Made by a program: the position numbers and the translations under genes
The notes under the pieces: model-generated
What the model saw: only the letters and a program-made list of their open reading frames with translations
Database searches by the model: none
Told to the model about the DNA's origin: nothing
Assembly (NCBI GenBank): GCA_903813345.2
Contig: CAIIXF020000009.1
Coordinates: 2,606,001 to 2,666,000, forward strand
Direction of reading: 5' to 3'
Length of the DNA stretch: 60,000 bases
From: Owenia fusiformis
Taxonomy: Eukaryota > Annelida > Polychaeta > Sabellida > Oweniidae
In this document: positions 35,797 to 48,058 of the stretch, in pieces
Numbering within the stretch: position 1 is the stretch's first letter
Layout: every line of letters begins with the position of its first letter

Positions 35797-36796
35797 GCCA
35801 ACGACAAAGGCAAGTATGCACTACGGATACGCTATACCCACGAACAGCTAGCCGAGTCTCTTCTGAAATTGTCATTTTAAAACCACGTTATTGTGTTGAT
35901 AATCTCAGTAACAATATTTCCCTTATGCAATATCCCTTATAATCAAACATTTACATATCCCTTTTTGATAAATCGGTGATAGTTGCCGCTAATGGATATT
36001 GAATGATATATTTTTGATGATCATTTAAGATTAATAACGCTCAAATGTCCTATTAACTTCGTTTTAGACACCCTCCTTTCGATTTTAGTTTGTGTTATTT
36101 GTGTATTAGTGTCGGTAATAATGTTAGAAAATACTCTATATCGAAGATTGATTTCTGTGGGACCCATTAGGAGCTTCAACTATTAGGACTACTAGTTTTG
36201 TATTTTTGTTCAGTTAAATTGGTAGAAGCAGTAAACTGTGCAATTGAGATTAAAAAATGCTAGCTTTCTTTGATTGGTTATTAGTTTTAGATGTTTCAAT
36301 ATCACATTGCAAAATAATATTTTTTCGACACGCCTGATTGTCAAAATATAAAAGTCGGGGAAGTACAGCAATGGTCAATTTGTTTTCTGTTTTGTGTAGG
36401 ACACGTATACGTTTTCCTTAATTTTGGGCTATATAACGATTTTGCTAGTCAGTGCTATCAGCGTTTTATTAATTTGTTTGCATAGATGGTTACGATGACC
36501 AAATAGTTAACATCAAGCACATTCCAAGCGATGTAGAAAACACTCATGAATATAATGTATGAGATATGAATGATAAGTTAAGATGGACTTCTACTTCCAG
36601 TATTGAATTCGATTACTTGATTTAGAAGGACCAGACAGGGAGTGCTTAAATGGGAGCACTAAAACAAAATGTTATCATAGCTAATATATTTCCGTCACCG
36701 TATGTCGGTGTATTTGCCAGTATATTAAGATGGACATCAAACCAACTCACACAAATAACACATAGAAGCATTTCTTAACGTACTTTAAACAACTTA

Positions 36797-36936
36797 TTAG
36801 GGAGTTTAAGGTTGCATATAAAATCAGAAACGCCAACCTGTGACGCCAACGTATGACCGATCGCCCATACAAATGCTTAACTATTTTCAATTCGCATTTA
36901 GGTTGTGACAAAACATTGCAAGCTTAAACTCCCTAA
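36797..36936. mobile_element. 140-bp MITE with TA duplication, copy 1
   Basis: The ends TTAGGGAGTTTAAGGTTGC and, inverted, TTAGGGAGTTTAAGCTTGC are flanked by TA at 36795-36796 and 36937-36938. A partial second copy without clear ends lies at 40725-40800 and shares ATCGCCCATACAAATGC. Confidence 0.7.
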
Positions 36937-37259
36937 TATTCCAAAAACTTCTATTCTTACGATATTTAGTCATGTGATCAGACACGAATCAGGATCAATC
37001 AATCAATGAAGGAAACTGGCACAATCGTACTTGCACGACAGTCAAAATTACCTCCTTCCACTTTCTCGTCAAGTGACATTAGTTTGAATACAATTATAGT
37101 AGTTGCACATGTTTTATTTAGACTTGGCTTTTATCAGGAATGCATTATTGTTTTGCACATAGTAGGCTTGGGGAATCATTTGCCGCATTGGGGGTGTTAT
37201 TAGCATTTATATTATTAGACTTACAAGTATTATTATATTAGACTATATGGGTTGTTTGT

Positions 37260-38200
37260 CAACTGAACGTCGTCTGGGTAAAACGATAACTTTAGTGTGA
37301 ATGGTCGGTAATTGATATTAAGTATTGTAATGTTAAAACTTAGTTGTTAAATATTAATTGCAAAATTAAAAACGTAACGAACATAACGAACATACGAACA
37401 TACGAATATACTAGGAACGTATTTTTCACCCTAACCTTGAACTCTCTATTATGAGAACATAAATCGTTCGATCAATACGTTTCAAGCTTGGGATCAGTGA
37501 ACTAATAATTGCTAATAACAGGTTGGAGTTATTGTTTCACGGTCAATGTGTCTTATAGGTTATATCATCTATCCATTGATCTCCGTCGATGGCATATTTA
37601 TATTTAGTAATGAGGTAGGCGACCTTTAAATGTGTGTCCATTTGAGGTAGGCGACCTCCCAATATATGTCACTATGAAGCAGGCGACTTCCCAATGTGTG
37701 TCCCTCTAGAGTAGGTAACCTCCCAATGTGTGTCCCTATGATGTAGGCTACCTCCATATGGGTCTCGCTATGAGGTAGACGACTTCCCAATGTCTGTCCC
37801 TATGATGTAAGCGACCTCCCAATGTATGTCCCAACTAATTGAGCTGAAATATTTAAAACCACCACTCACTTTCAACAACGGCTTATTGGGAAGAATATTG
37901 GGACTTTTCCTGAATATTAACCATTTTACTTTTACTATACCCTCACCAATCCTATCAATTATAGTACTGGTAAGTGCTGGAATATAGTGCATATTTTAAT
38001 CAACTAAAATTAACCAAAGGAGGTTAATTTGTAACAACCATGCCCTTTGCAATAAAAATGTTAAAACACTATTTACACCAGGAAGGAAGAAAATTAGAGT
38101 AGTTTCCTTTTAGTGATTTCAATTTATTCAATCAGCGAAATAGACTGCAGACATTAATCGGAGAGAAGAAACTTTACCCTTTTATAGTTATTTCATACTC
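37260..38200 (+). repeat. Duplicated segment, copy 1 (blocks b and c)
   Basis: Block b (37296-37556) includes GAGAACATAAATCGTTCGAT and CAGGTTGGAGTTATT; block c (37977-38180) includes AAATTAACCAAAGGAGGTTAA. Both recur in the same order and orientation at 39690-39841 and 41167-41370. Copy 1 alone holds a 31-bp minisatellite between the blocks. Confidence 0.65.
37610..37830. repeat. 31-32-bp minisatellite, seven units
   Basis: The unit is GAGGTAGGCGACCTCCCAAT followed by GTGTGTCCCTAT. Seven diverged units begin near 37612, 37644, 37675, 37708, 37739, 37770 and 37803. It is absent from the paralogous segment at 39.8-41.2 kb. Confidence 0.8.
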
Positions 38201-38739
38201 ATTGAGGCGAGCGCATGGAATATACGTGTATCCCATACCTACTAAGGTTCTGGGTAAATAACGAGCGGGAATATATACTGTATCTAGGGATATATCACTG
38301 AGGAGCGGGGCGGGATGGTGATGGATAGAGCCTGTCTCCATCGCTCCTAAAAAGCGAACTCGATTTACGTTCGTTTTTCCCATGCATACAAAAAATAATG
38401 ATAATATTTCAAACTTACGAACATTGTATATTTTATCAATTCATTGATCTGCTAAGACTAAGAAAATGGACACAGTTCAGAACATTTCCAACCAACTGTG
38501 GAATTATTTTAGAATATTCATGTCCAGTTTTGTTTTATTGGCCGTGGTCGGATTTTCCTGTTCTTTCAGACATTCATTCATATTTATTTTCTCGTTAACA
38601 GGAATACGTATGCTCAGTCGCTCCCTTCTTTAAACCATCAAACAGATCGCGATTGTCTGTGTTTTTATCCATTGTAGTTTACAGTTATTATTCGAACGTT
38701 ACAAAAATGAATCAATAAGCAAACGGCGATTGTGACGTA

Positions 38740-38792
38740 GCAGGCAGATATACCACCCGCTCGGAGCGGGACGTAAACCTATATCTGCCCGC
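38740..38792. repeat. Hairpin with AGCAGGCAGATATA stem
   Basis: AGCAGGCAGATATA pairs with TATATCTGCCCGCT with one mismatch. The intervening loop contains a smaller hairpin CCCGCTCGGAGCGGG. Confidence 0.6.
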
Positions 38793-38918
38793 TGATGAAA
38801 ATATAAGATTTTACAAACCGGCTTTATGTTCCCGAAACACGTCCAAATATGGGATAATTAAATAAGAATATACCTAGAACCTTAGTAGGTACGGAGTATA
38901 CCTGTTATGTACGGTAGG

Positions 38919-39026
38919 TTTTGGATACAGGGTTTATCCCAAGGGAAATATGTGTATACCCCTCGGTCCCTGCGTTCCCTACTGATATACAGATATTTCC
39001 CTTGGGATAAACCCTGTATCTAAAAT
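38919..39026. repeat. Large hairpin, about 38-bp stem
   Basis: GATACAGGGTTTATCCCAAG and the next nine bases, GGAAATATG, are mirrored by ATATTTCCCTTGGG and ATAAACCCTGTATC. The loop is about 30 bases. A CCTTAGTAGGTAC/GTACCTACTAAGG-like pair near 38236-38255 and 38872-38893 suggests a larger inverted element around it. Confidence 0.6.
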
Positions 39027-39196
39027 CTCCCAAAACATAAACTTTATGTATTTCCATTAGTTTTGGTTAGGTCAATTTTGTCATGTGATTTGTAGTATAG
39101 CGTCGACAAAGAGTTTGAGATAAATTGGAAGGCATGCATTAACTTAATTTAACTAATCCCAAAAGCCGTCCCTGTGGGTCTATTGTATAAACATTG

Positions 39197-39412
39197 CTTC
39201 TGGACTATTCACTGATGTGGAGGCCCGCCGTATTTCTATAAGTACACAATACAAACTCATCATAATCGGTCAAATTAAACTATAACTGCCACTTGTACCT
39301 TTCCACTTGATATCATAAAGCATAGAGAGAATTATCAAATTCGACTTTTTAATGTTAATTTTAACACCAATGCTTATCAGGCCAGCAATGAAGTGAATGT
39401 TTTCAACATTTA
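39197..39412 (+). pseudogene. Broken copy of the 55.3-kb terminal exon
   Basis: From CAAACTCATCATAATCGGTC (39251) to the end this matches the exon at 55331-55652 closely, and weaker similarity extends to about 39197. It has an in-frame TAA where the intact copy has a Lys codon, a 6-base in-frame deletion, and a 1-base deletion near the end. Otherwise it encodes conservative replacements such as Val/Ile, Ser/Thr and Lys/Glu. The substitution pattern suggests a former coding exon that has decayed. Confidence 0.4.
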
Positions 39413-39889
39413 TTGTTTTATGATTGCCAGCTTCAGTAGCCATCTGGAAAAGTATAGCAACGTAATTATATCCATCTAAGTGGGATGAACTGCCTGCCTC
39501 GTGTGAGTTCAAATATACTTGTTACTTTGCTAGTATGTCTAAATATATGTAGTTGCATAAATCCGGGAAATCCTAAAAAAAGAATCGTAATATAGTTTAG
39601 AAAGAATTCAAATTCAACTAGCAAACTACTATTTCGCAATTTCGAAGACGTTTTGGTGAAGCCCTATAGAACTACAAACGACAAGTTAAGTGTGAACGGT
39701 CGGTATTTGAAATAATGCTACATTAAAATCACATAATGAGAACATAAATCGTTCGATAAATAATTTCCAAGCTGACAGTTAGGATCAGTAAACTAATAAC
39801 TGCAACAGGTTGGAGTTATTCTTTCATGGCCAATGTGTCTTCATGTTTTATTTATTTATCGATTTCAAGTTTATTACCTATAAAGGATC

Positions 39890-40672
39890 TAGTGCACTCT
39901 CCATTATGATTTCCCCATGAATAAAAGTAATCAATTTTAGGTGTAACATAATGAATACAGTGTCACATAATACTTTGGAAAATATTTAAGCATTTTGGAT
40001 CCACATGGTCTGAGGTTGGGGTCATTAAGTTCAGCAAGGGTGTATTGACTTGACATTGGATGTGCTACATTGACTTAACATGTGGATATCATCAGATTCC
40101 AATCGTGGCTATTGGTTTCTATTGATTTTCACAAAAATACCTAGAATACTCTATGGCCTAAATTGATTGCAAATTAAATAATTTCATAATATGACATAAA
40201 TGGTATATCACATCAGATGTACAAATATGAAGTTTGCAATCGATTCAGATCATACCTCAAATTAAAAGATTATAATACATTTTCCATCGTTTTTTCCCTA
40301 CAAAATGGCTTTAGAAAAATGCTTCAAAAGCCATTTTAACACTTATGAAATGCCATACAACTTTGCAAATCCAAATGATCATACTGTTACGTTTCATTAA
40401 TCAATAACATATTTTGATAAGATGTAGGGATGTGTAGGGTGCAAATGGATTTTGACAGACACAAAACTACTTCCTGGTTTGGAATCCATGCCTCTACACG
40501 TCATGATTGAATTATGACCCTAATAAGTGGCCCATACAGCAATACAGTACTCAATATAGGTCAACAAGATAATAGTGTGCATATAAATTTAATAATAAAA
40601 GCAGTATACTCATTTTGAAAAATCAGATGAACCAATTTTTTTCACGGGGAGATCATAATGGAGAGCGCACTA
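39890..40672. mobile_element. 783-bp TIR element (TAGTGCRCTCTCCATTATG ends)
   Basis: TAGTGCACTCTCCATTATGA at the left is inversely matched by TCATAATGGAGAGCGCACTA at the right, with similarity over about 31 bases including TCCCCATGA/TCACGGGGA. The interior is non-coding. No target duplication was evident. Confidence 0.65.
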
Positions 40673-40724
40673 CTTCCTTTGGCAGGTTAAATTACACGTT
40701 TTTATGATTAATATGATTAATCGC

Positions 40725-40800
40725 CCATACAAATGCATTGCTTAAATATTTTCCGTTTACGTTTAAGTTGTGAAAAACATTGCAAGCTAATATATCGATA
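40725..40800 (+). mobile_element. Partial copy of the 140-bp MITE
   Basis: Matches the interior and right part of 36797-36936 (ATCGCCCATACAAATGC, AACATTGCAAGCT) without the terminal TTAGGGAG. Confidence 0.5.
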
Positions 40801-40864
40801 AGTCTATCGTCTTCTGAATCATTTGTTTTAGACCTGTGATGGTGACACACGTTTGAGATAAAAT

Positions 40865-40940
40865 GTGGAAACTCTGCCTGTTACTCGTGAAATTAGGAAA
40901 AAAGTAACTTCGAAGTTCCGACATTTTGTTTTAGTTTCAA
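40865..40940 (-). repeat. Dispersed repeat, copy 3 of 3 (inverted)
   Basis: The reverse complement contains AAAATGTCGGAACTTCGAAG and ATTTCACGAGTAACAG, matching 11181-11260 and 5782-5860. Confidence 0.6.
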
Positions 40941-41410
40941 GAATTCAGCTGCATCTACAGTGCGTCCTTATTAAGTCGTGACCACTTGAAAATCATCACT
41001 CAATTTTTACCGTGGCTGACGGCAAAGATACATCAGGTGATTGAAAACAGAATACGTTTGGTATTTAGTTTAATCAATTTTGCTCCCAGATCCCTAATTA
41101 TTTTTAGTTTAGTTCAATATTAAAAGAGCAAAGCAATAATCCATCAATTATAGGTAAAGTATTGCCTCCATGATGTATATTTTAATTATCTGAAATTAAC
41201 CAATGGAGATTAATTCGTCACAGTCATGCTCTTTGGAATAACAATGGGTTACTACAGTAATTACACTAGGATGGAAGGGAATAAGAATAATTTCCTCTTA
41301 ATTATTTTTATCTCTCTCGACGAATAGTAGTTAATTAGTGAAAAGTGCAGACGTTCGTCGGGGAGAATGAGTTTCTTCCGAGGTTTCACACCCAATGAAG
41401 TAAGCACATG

Positions 41411-42233
41411 ATGTATTCCTATAAGTTAGGGTCGTGCCGTTATTGTGGCTTTCTCGTTGTGGATGTGGGTGGTTATTTTTGTTTTTCATGCGGCCTCATT
41501 TCAATGTTTATCGACATATTATCTTGGCGATTGGAGATTTGCGACGTAGCTTTGGTAATATCACGTCTGTCCGATGGATGAGCAATGCTCATCAATTTAG
41601 AGGGTAGGCCAAAAGGGTAACAAATGTTAATTTCGCCATCTTCTTACATTGATTAAACTCATATTTGGGACGATTAAACCTTGTTCAATTTCCTTTCATT
41701 TTACAAAATTTTATTGTTCTACTCTTCATGGTCACGGTTGTATGACCATTTTAAAAAACATGCGGAAAATCACACAAATGCGGAATATCACCCGATATGA
41801 ATCCCCAAACGTTTAAATTCGGATCCATTTAAAATATATTGTCCACATTTACAACACTAGATGCATGGGCATAGTGTGAGTGGTGTTTTGGGCCTCGTGT
41901 AAACTCCCATAAGCCTTGAATACTCCTTTTTATAAAACAGACACACGGCCAGAAACAACCCCTTTTTGAAAGATCACCAAATGAGGATGCTATGTAAAAT
42001 AACCACAAAATCGTCTTCATTTAAGATAAACCTATGGAACAAAGTAGAATGAAAAAACATTGAACAAGGTTTATTTGTACCAAATATGAATGACTTGGTA
42101 ATTGACATTTGTTTTGGTTATCTTTTTTGGCTCACCATGTACTTTAAATGTAAAACACGACTTTAATCAAATAAATGGCAACCTAGATGGGCATAAGGAA
42201 ACTGTTAGAGAATTGCCTGATATAGTCAGCTCG
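41411..42233. other. No gene supported
   Basis: Small frames only. A short pair of similar lines (TAAACCTTGTTCAATTTCC at 41676 and its inverse TGAACAAGGTTTATTTG at 42062) suggests an inverted-repeat element of about 400 bases between them, but the arms are short and decayed. Confidence 0.35.
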
Positions 42234-42565
42234 AGAGAAAAACATCAAAACAAATGATCTAGAAAAGGTCATGATTGGTTTTATAGGAACCAGTAGTGCA
42301 ATATATCTTATCAGTTTAATAGGTTTGATTGAGTTAAATCATTTTAATCTCGACGCAACTCTCTTATTGCGAACTATACCAGCTTAAAGCTATACTTTAC
42401 AGTAAGGGGATGGATTCTTATTGAAACATCAAAGCTTAACTACCCTTATGGGAAATAGGTAGACGTGTACTTCCATTGCTTAGTATTCACAGCACTATGT
42501 TTGTCATATTGAACAAACCATCAAATCAAGCAATTATCATAAAATACTTACATTCTACCGGAATG
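42234..42565 (+). repeat. Duplicated block d, copy 1
   Basis: About 330 bases similar in order and orientation to 54437-54750. Shared stretches include AAAACATCAAAACAAATGAT / AGAAACATCAGAACAAATAA, GTACAATATATC, and CCTTATGGGA. The copies are strongly diverged. It seems to be part of the same duplicated unit as blocks b, c and the exon copies. Confidence 0.55.
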
Positions 42566-44320
42566 TAAAATGTCGTCGTTGTCATATTTTGTTCTAAGTA
42601 ATATATTCAGTGAATAACGATTTACATGAAGATACGCATAACATAAGCAGCGGCAGTGGTTATAACCACTATATTATGAAAAATTGAGAACTAGGCCAAA
42701 TCGGAATTTATTGTTAAAATCCACACTTGGGTTTCCAGTTTTTCTCTTTAGTCTCTATGGACTGTCCCGAGTAATAACTCACATTTAAGTAGAGTTTATT
42801 CTATTTCAGAACTTAAGAGGTCTCTTCTGAATTGATGCTTCAATCTATTAATGAAAAGGCAAGATACGTGGTCAGATCAGGACCTTCTTGAAGTGTTATT
42901 GCGTCTTATCGTTTTTATGTCACCACCAAAAAATGGTGACATATTGTTATGGTATTAGTTTTTTTTGTGACGGCGGTTGGCGATCGGCGGTTGGCGTCTG
43001 TAACAAATAGTGGTGATATTTTGCACGACCATGCCTTGTTTATCATTATTTTATTTTTTAGTTCATTACTATTTTGAATAATAGTATATGTCATTGTTAT
43101 GACGTAGTTTTTACTCTTTAAAGTGTGAATTGTGATAAAGTGTGAAATATTGTTTCATTTGATATCGATGTTCTTAATTTCCCTTTTAATATTTTAATGA
43201 GATTAAGAGGCATTTGTGGATTATTCAAATAATCAGACATCTAAATCCCCCAAGAGTATAAAAATGGTTTATTAAATACAACGTTACTCTCATGGTCAAA
43301 GAAAGTAAGAAATGATGATCTATTTATTACTATCAACCTTCAGTGTTAAGGCTCATTACATGGATCACATAAACACTGACACCAATTGAGCTCGTTTGAT
43401 ATACTTTTGAGCAATTTTCATCATTCCCTTTTCGCAATGGTGTCTAATTAGTTGCGTATTAAGATCTAGAGCACCCAATTTGTTTTTTGGTTAAAAACAG
43501 TTTTTAGATAGATTGAAAAGCATGCATCTACTTCTGTTACGAATAAAAAACACTGTGAATTTTTTGAATAGAAATTATTTTTACAGGGACCAACAACAAT
43601 TTCTTTACTACATTTCTACTCAATCAGTCAAGTAAATACTATGAAGGGATGAACTCATCCCTATAGTGCCACGTCCATTACGTCCACGTAAAAATATCTA
43701 AAAAGGCATAGCTGAGCGTTACTCTTCTTTTCTTCATATGCAATTCTACTAACAAATACATCCAGGCATCAGCTTATTGTACGCTACGGCATAGTCAACC
43801 TCCGTTCATAATCAACTGTTCAATCAACCATAATTCCTTACAAAAAGCAATTCTGTAATTTACATATTGAGATAGTGAATATTAAGCTAGCACTTTGAAC
43901 GTATAAGACAAACGTACAACATTACAAATCACATCATGATAAAGGAAGATCAAAGAGTACCGCATAACACAACACATTACAACTGCATTGGTTTATCTTC
44001 CCTCGACTATTCAATATGATTCATTTTTATTATTTAAAATGTCAGATCTCGTACCCTTCTTCGTAGTACTCTAACTCTTTAAACGATTGCCAATTCGAGG
44101 TAAAATTCCAATAGATATTTAATCTTCTAGTATTTTGATTTACGTCAATACGTATGACATGTATTTATGAACTTCACTTCACTGTATTTCCAATGGAACA
44201 TGCTAATCTCCCAATATAAATCGTTTGCAGCTCGATTCGGAAAGTAGATGAATAGTGATGCGTCAAATTATGTGCTACTTAAGATGACACTTGAAATTAC
44301 TCACACTAGGCTACTGACAC
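42566..44320. other. No gene supported; carries a mollusc-style repeat head
   Basis: GTCACCA...TGGTGAC forms a hairpin at 42919-42940, followed by ATATTGTTATGG and a GGCGGTTGGCGATCGGCGGT direct repeat to about 43000, the look of a dispersed repeat start. The remainder is unremarkable AT-rich sequence. Confidence 0.4.
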
Positions 44321-45286
44321 GGTAGACTGTAAATCTAGTAAATCTAGTAAATCTAGTAAAACTAGTAAATCTAGTAAAATCTTGTAAAAACTTGAATATT
44401 CAATGTCTAGGATATAAGTGCAAATGTCGAAAAAGCACCGAAAATGCCTTTGTATGAATGAAATGAACATGTAGAAAAAATTCTACCTTTTATTTCATTA
44501 TATTTAGTTACAAAACAACTATATGTTAGTACTGGATAACAAAATGGTTATCAAATGGTACACCCATTTTATCATCATACACAACCCACCCAAGAAGCAT
44601 GCTCTATTAACAAATTAAGCCACACATTTAAGGACTGGGGGGACAATGCGTACCATCTAAATGACACAGGCTTGTTTTTCCCTCACAAAATGTTATAATG
44701 CTTAGTCTATCAGATAATTTAGTTATTGCTTATTTTTTGGCGATGCTGTTCAATTGACAATATTTGTAGAAGTTCCAATGTTAGAGGAATGGATAAATGG
44801 CAATTTCAAAATTGATTTTTGCCAACCCCCCAAAATAATAAAAACAATCAAATGCTGTAGTAAGGGGAAGAGTGAGACAACTTACTGATTGATCTATTTG
44901 CTTTACCTATACATAAAGTATAGTATGACATTTCTATAATGCTTTCCATTTACGTTTTGATGATGATATGTTCCTTGTATTCCTTGTAATTAATAGTTAA
45001 AAGCCATATCATATCAGCCCCTTAAACATTCTTTTTTATTATAATATTTCACAATTTTGTTAAAAAAATTGTTTACTGATTATTTGGTGAAAGGAATGAC
45101 TCTGAATTTTAATGCAGAGAAGGTATTTTTCTAATGCTGTAAAAGGAATCATAATCACCAGTACTCTTCATAGAGACTGACATCGACATCAAATGAATGG
45201 TCCCTAAAAAGTTTACAAGATTTTACTAGATTTTACTAGATTTACTAGATTTAGATTTACTAGATTTACTAGATTTACAGTCTACC
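44321..45286. mobile_element. 966-bp TIR element, 9-bp target duplication, copy 1 (Mutator-like)
   Basis: It starts GGTAGACTGTAAATCTAG and ends with the inverse CTAGATTTACAGTCTACC. The nonamer TACTGACAC flanks both sides (44312-44320 and 45287-45295). Each end is built of 9-bp AAATCTAGT repeats over about 60-75 bases. Nine-base duplications with long ends are typical of Mutator (MULE) transposons. There is no long frame inside, so it is non-autonomous. It is nearly identical to the copy at 47083-48049. Confidence 0.85.
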
Positions 45287-46720
45287 TACTGACACTCGTT
45301 AAAATGTAAATTAACCGAGTTGATGGATCTTATGATATTATATATAGTGATCTAAAAAGTATCTAGATAGATACACACAAAACACACAGTGACATGATCT
45401 TCCATACTTTTAAAGTTAAAAATACCCCGACATCGTCAAATGCGCTGAAAGACGCGTACGTAACATTTTACCCTTACACGGTTCGTTGAAATTGGGATAA
45501 CTTTTGAAATGATAATCAGAATCCCACTAAAAATTCACATTTTATTTCATGGAATGTGTGCATTTATGACGTCACACTTGCGTAACGGCTACAGTTCGAA
45601 TTTTCTTATACGGACGCTTTAAAGTTTTCAAAATTGTGTAAGGTTTTGAAGGCGAATGGGACAAGCAGTACGTTTACCTTTATTTGACCTTCTAATTTAG
45701 GTCTGGTTTGAAAGAAAAATGAACTGCACAATATTGTCCTGGCGAAATTTACAAAACAATAACTGGTTTGTTGACTTTACAAATAACATTAAAATAAGAG
45801 CTGCTTTTTGAGACTTGACAAAATGTAGCGCATCGATTTTTTATCCCAAATTCCATACATATCAATTTTTACTAACGCCTCAAGTCGATTTCCTGACCGT
45901 TTTTCAAAATTCAAGAACATTTTAGAATATATTGTCCTCTGTGGATTTTATCATGATTAAATAAGGACAAAGTATTTTATTTATAGGTTGACTAAACATT
46001 CGAGAAAGGGAAAACACATAAGTCTACGTTAATGATAATATTGCGTGATGTACACTCGACCAGGGCTCTTGTGTCCCCCAGGCATCAGCATATACAATTC
46101 GAAACCAAATCCATCCACTGGTATTTTAGTAATCAACGTTTTTGTTTTTTACAAAAAAGCGAAGTGTACCTACTCACACCGGAATAGCCTGATAACGGTA
46201 AAGTCAGATACCGTTGTCACAAATGGCGGACACAACCATTGCTTCAACTCTTTAATCACTGGGTCCTCATTTCATGGGCTTTTATCGTCGCTGATTCGCG
46301 TCTGAGTTCGGCAGTTATATATAGAGATCTGGTATTTAATTACTACCGAACTTTTAGGTATTCTCAAGGCAATGCAAGTATGGGGCCCTTCAAATACATG
46401 TATACCTAATCTGTCCAGGGGAGGAGTAAGTAGTACTAGTGGTATAGTGCCTTACAACTGGGGTAAAAAAAATATTGGAAAAAAGGTAGATAGCATTTCT
46501 TTCTGGCCACCCTGTACAAGACCCCCACTTGTAAAATACAGGTAACCAATTTATACATCATTCATTGCCATCATGATCACGGGGGTAAAGCAGACCCGAT
46601 GATGCAATGAGCTTGCTCGGCGGTATCATGACTGTGACGCGGATTCTCAAAGCATGTGCTCATGGTATATTCGTGTTTTAACACCCGTGCTGATCATTAG
46701 ACTTATACTCACGATATACA
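45287..46720. other. No gene supported
   Basis: Sequence between the two Mutator-like copies. The 86-codon frame at 46045-46305 has no recognisable domain. Nothing else was identified. Confidence 0.4.
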
Positions 46721-46721
46721 G

Positions 46722-47006
46722 CTTTTTAAACAGCATATGTTTCACTGACCACTATTGCAACGTGGGCAAACCTGCACGTCGTCTAAAATGTCCCTATCTG
46801 ACTTCTACCTAGCTGCGGAGATACGCCAAAGAAATTAAAGTGAGTACGAGAATTGCAGACCTCAAAAGGGAGATCATTCGGAGATCATTCGTGTCATTCA
46901 GGTCATACCTGCTGATCGATGAATGAAGTTAGGTAATTGACTACTTGCGCAGGTTTGCCTAATGTGCGACGATGACCTCTCCTATGTAGCATGCTGTTCA
47001 AAGTGC
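46722..47006. repeat. Inverted-repeat element, about 285 bp
   Basis: CTTTTTAAACAGCATATG and later GGGCAAACCTGCACGTCG at the left are mirrored by GCGCAGGTTTGCCTAATGTG and GCATGCTGTTCAAAG at the right. The arms are about 60 bases and imperfect. A small direct repeat GGAGATCATTC occurs twice inside (about 46870-46893). Confidence 0.5.
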
Positions 47007-47082
47007 TGTAATATTGTGACTATCAGTCAGACGGTCGTGAAATGCATTACATGGTAGGAAAGTGAATGATGTACGAACGTGG

Positions 47083-48049
47083 GGTAGACTGTAAATCTAG
47101 TAAATCTAGTAAATCTAGTAAAACTAGTAAATCTAGTAAAATCTTGTAAAAACTTGAATATTCAATGTCTAGGATATAAGTGCAAATGTCGAAAAAGCAC
47201 CGAAAATGCCTTTGTATGAATGAAATGAACATGTAGAAAAAATTCTACCTTTTATTTCATTATATTTAGTCACAAAACAACTATATGTTAGTACTGGATA
47301 ACAAAATGGTTATCAAATGGTACACCCATTTTATCATCATACACAACCCACCCAAGAAGCATGCTCTATTAACAAATTAAGCCACACATTTAAGGACTGG
47401 GGGGACAATGCGTACCATCTAAATGACACAGGCTTGTTTTTCCCTCACAAAATGTTATAATGCTTAGTCTATCAGATAATTTAGTTATTGCTTATTTTTT
47501 GGCGATGCTGTTCAATTGACAATATTTGTAGAAGTTCCAATGTTAGAGGAATGGATAAATGGCAATTTCAAAATTGATTTTTGCCAACCCCCCAAAATAA
47601 TAAAAACAATCAAATGCTGTAGTAAGGGGAAGAGTGAGACAACTTACTGATTGATCTATTTGCTTTACCTATACATAAAGTATAGTATGACATTTCTATA
47701 ATGCTTTCCATTTACGTTTTGATGATGATATGTTCCTTGTATTCCTTGTAATTAATAGTTAAAAGCCATATCATATCAGCCCCTTAAACATTCTTTTTTA
47801 TTATAATATTTCACAATTTTGTTAAAAAAAATTGTTTACTGATTATTTGGTGAAAGGAATGACTCTGAATTTTAATGCAGAGAAGGTATTTTTCTAATGC
47901 TGTAAAAGGAATCATAATCACCAGTACTCTTCATAGAGACTGACATCGACATCAAATGAATGGTCCCTAAAAAGTTTACAAGATTTTACTAGATTTTACT
48001 AGATTTACTAGATTTAGATTTACTAGATTTACTAGATTTACAGTCTACC
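47083..48049. mobile_element. 967-bp TIR element, 9-bp target duplication, copy 2 (Mutator-like)
   Basis: Same ends and interior as 44321-45286. Reading the two side by side I find one substitution (TAGTTACAAA versus TAGTCACAAA) and one extra A in an A-run. It is flanked by its own nonamer CGAACGTGG (47074-47082 and 48050-48058), so it arose by an independent insertion. The near identity implies very recent activity. Confidence 0.85.
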
Positions 48050-48058
48050 CGAACGTGG

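Larger units (their letters stand above)
39650..41410 (+). repeat. Duplicated segment, copy 2, expanded by insertions
   Basis: It contains blocks b' (39690-39841) and c' (41167-41370), paralogous to 37296-37556 and 37977-38180. The b-c distance is about 430 bases in copy 1 and 1,330 here. The excess is explained by the 783-bp TIR element at 39890-40672 and the MITE fragment at 40725-40800. Confidence 0.6.

Noticed and set aside
36797-40800. Pair 36797-36936 and 40725-40800 as part of the segmental duplication
   Set aside because: The first copy has TA-flanked inverted ends, so the pair are separate MITE insertions; their order also breaks the collinearity of blocks b and c.
44321-48049. Treating the two 966/967-bp copies as long terminal repeats of one retrotransposon
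   Set aside because: Each copy has its own inverted ends and its own distinct 9-bp flanking duplication, and no gag/pol sequence lies between them.
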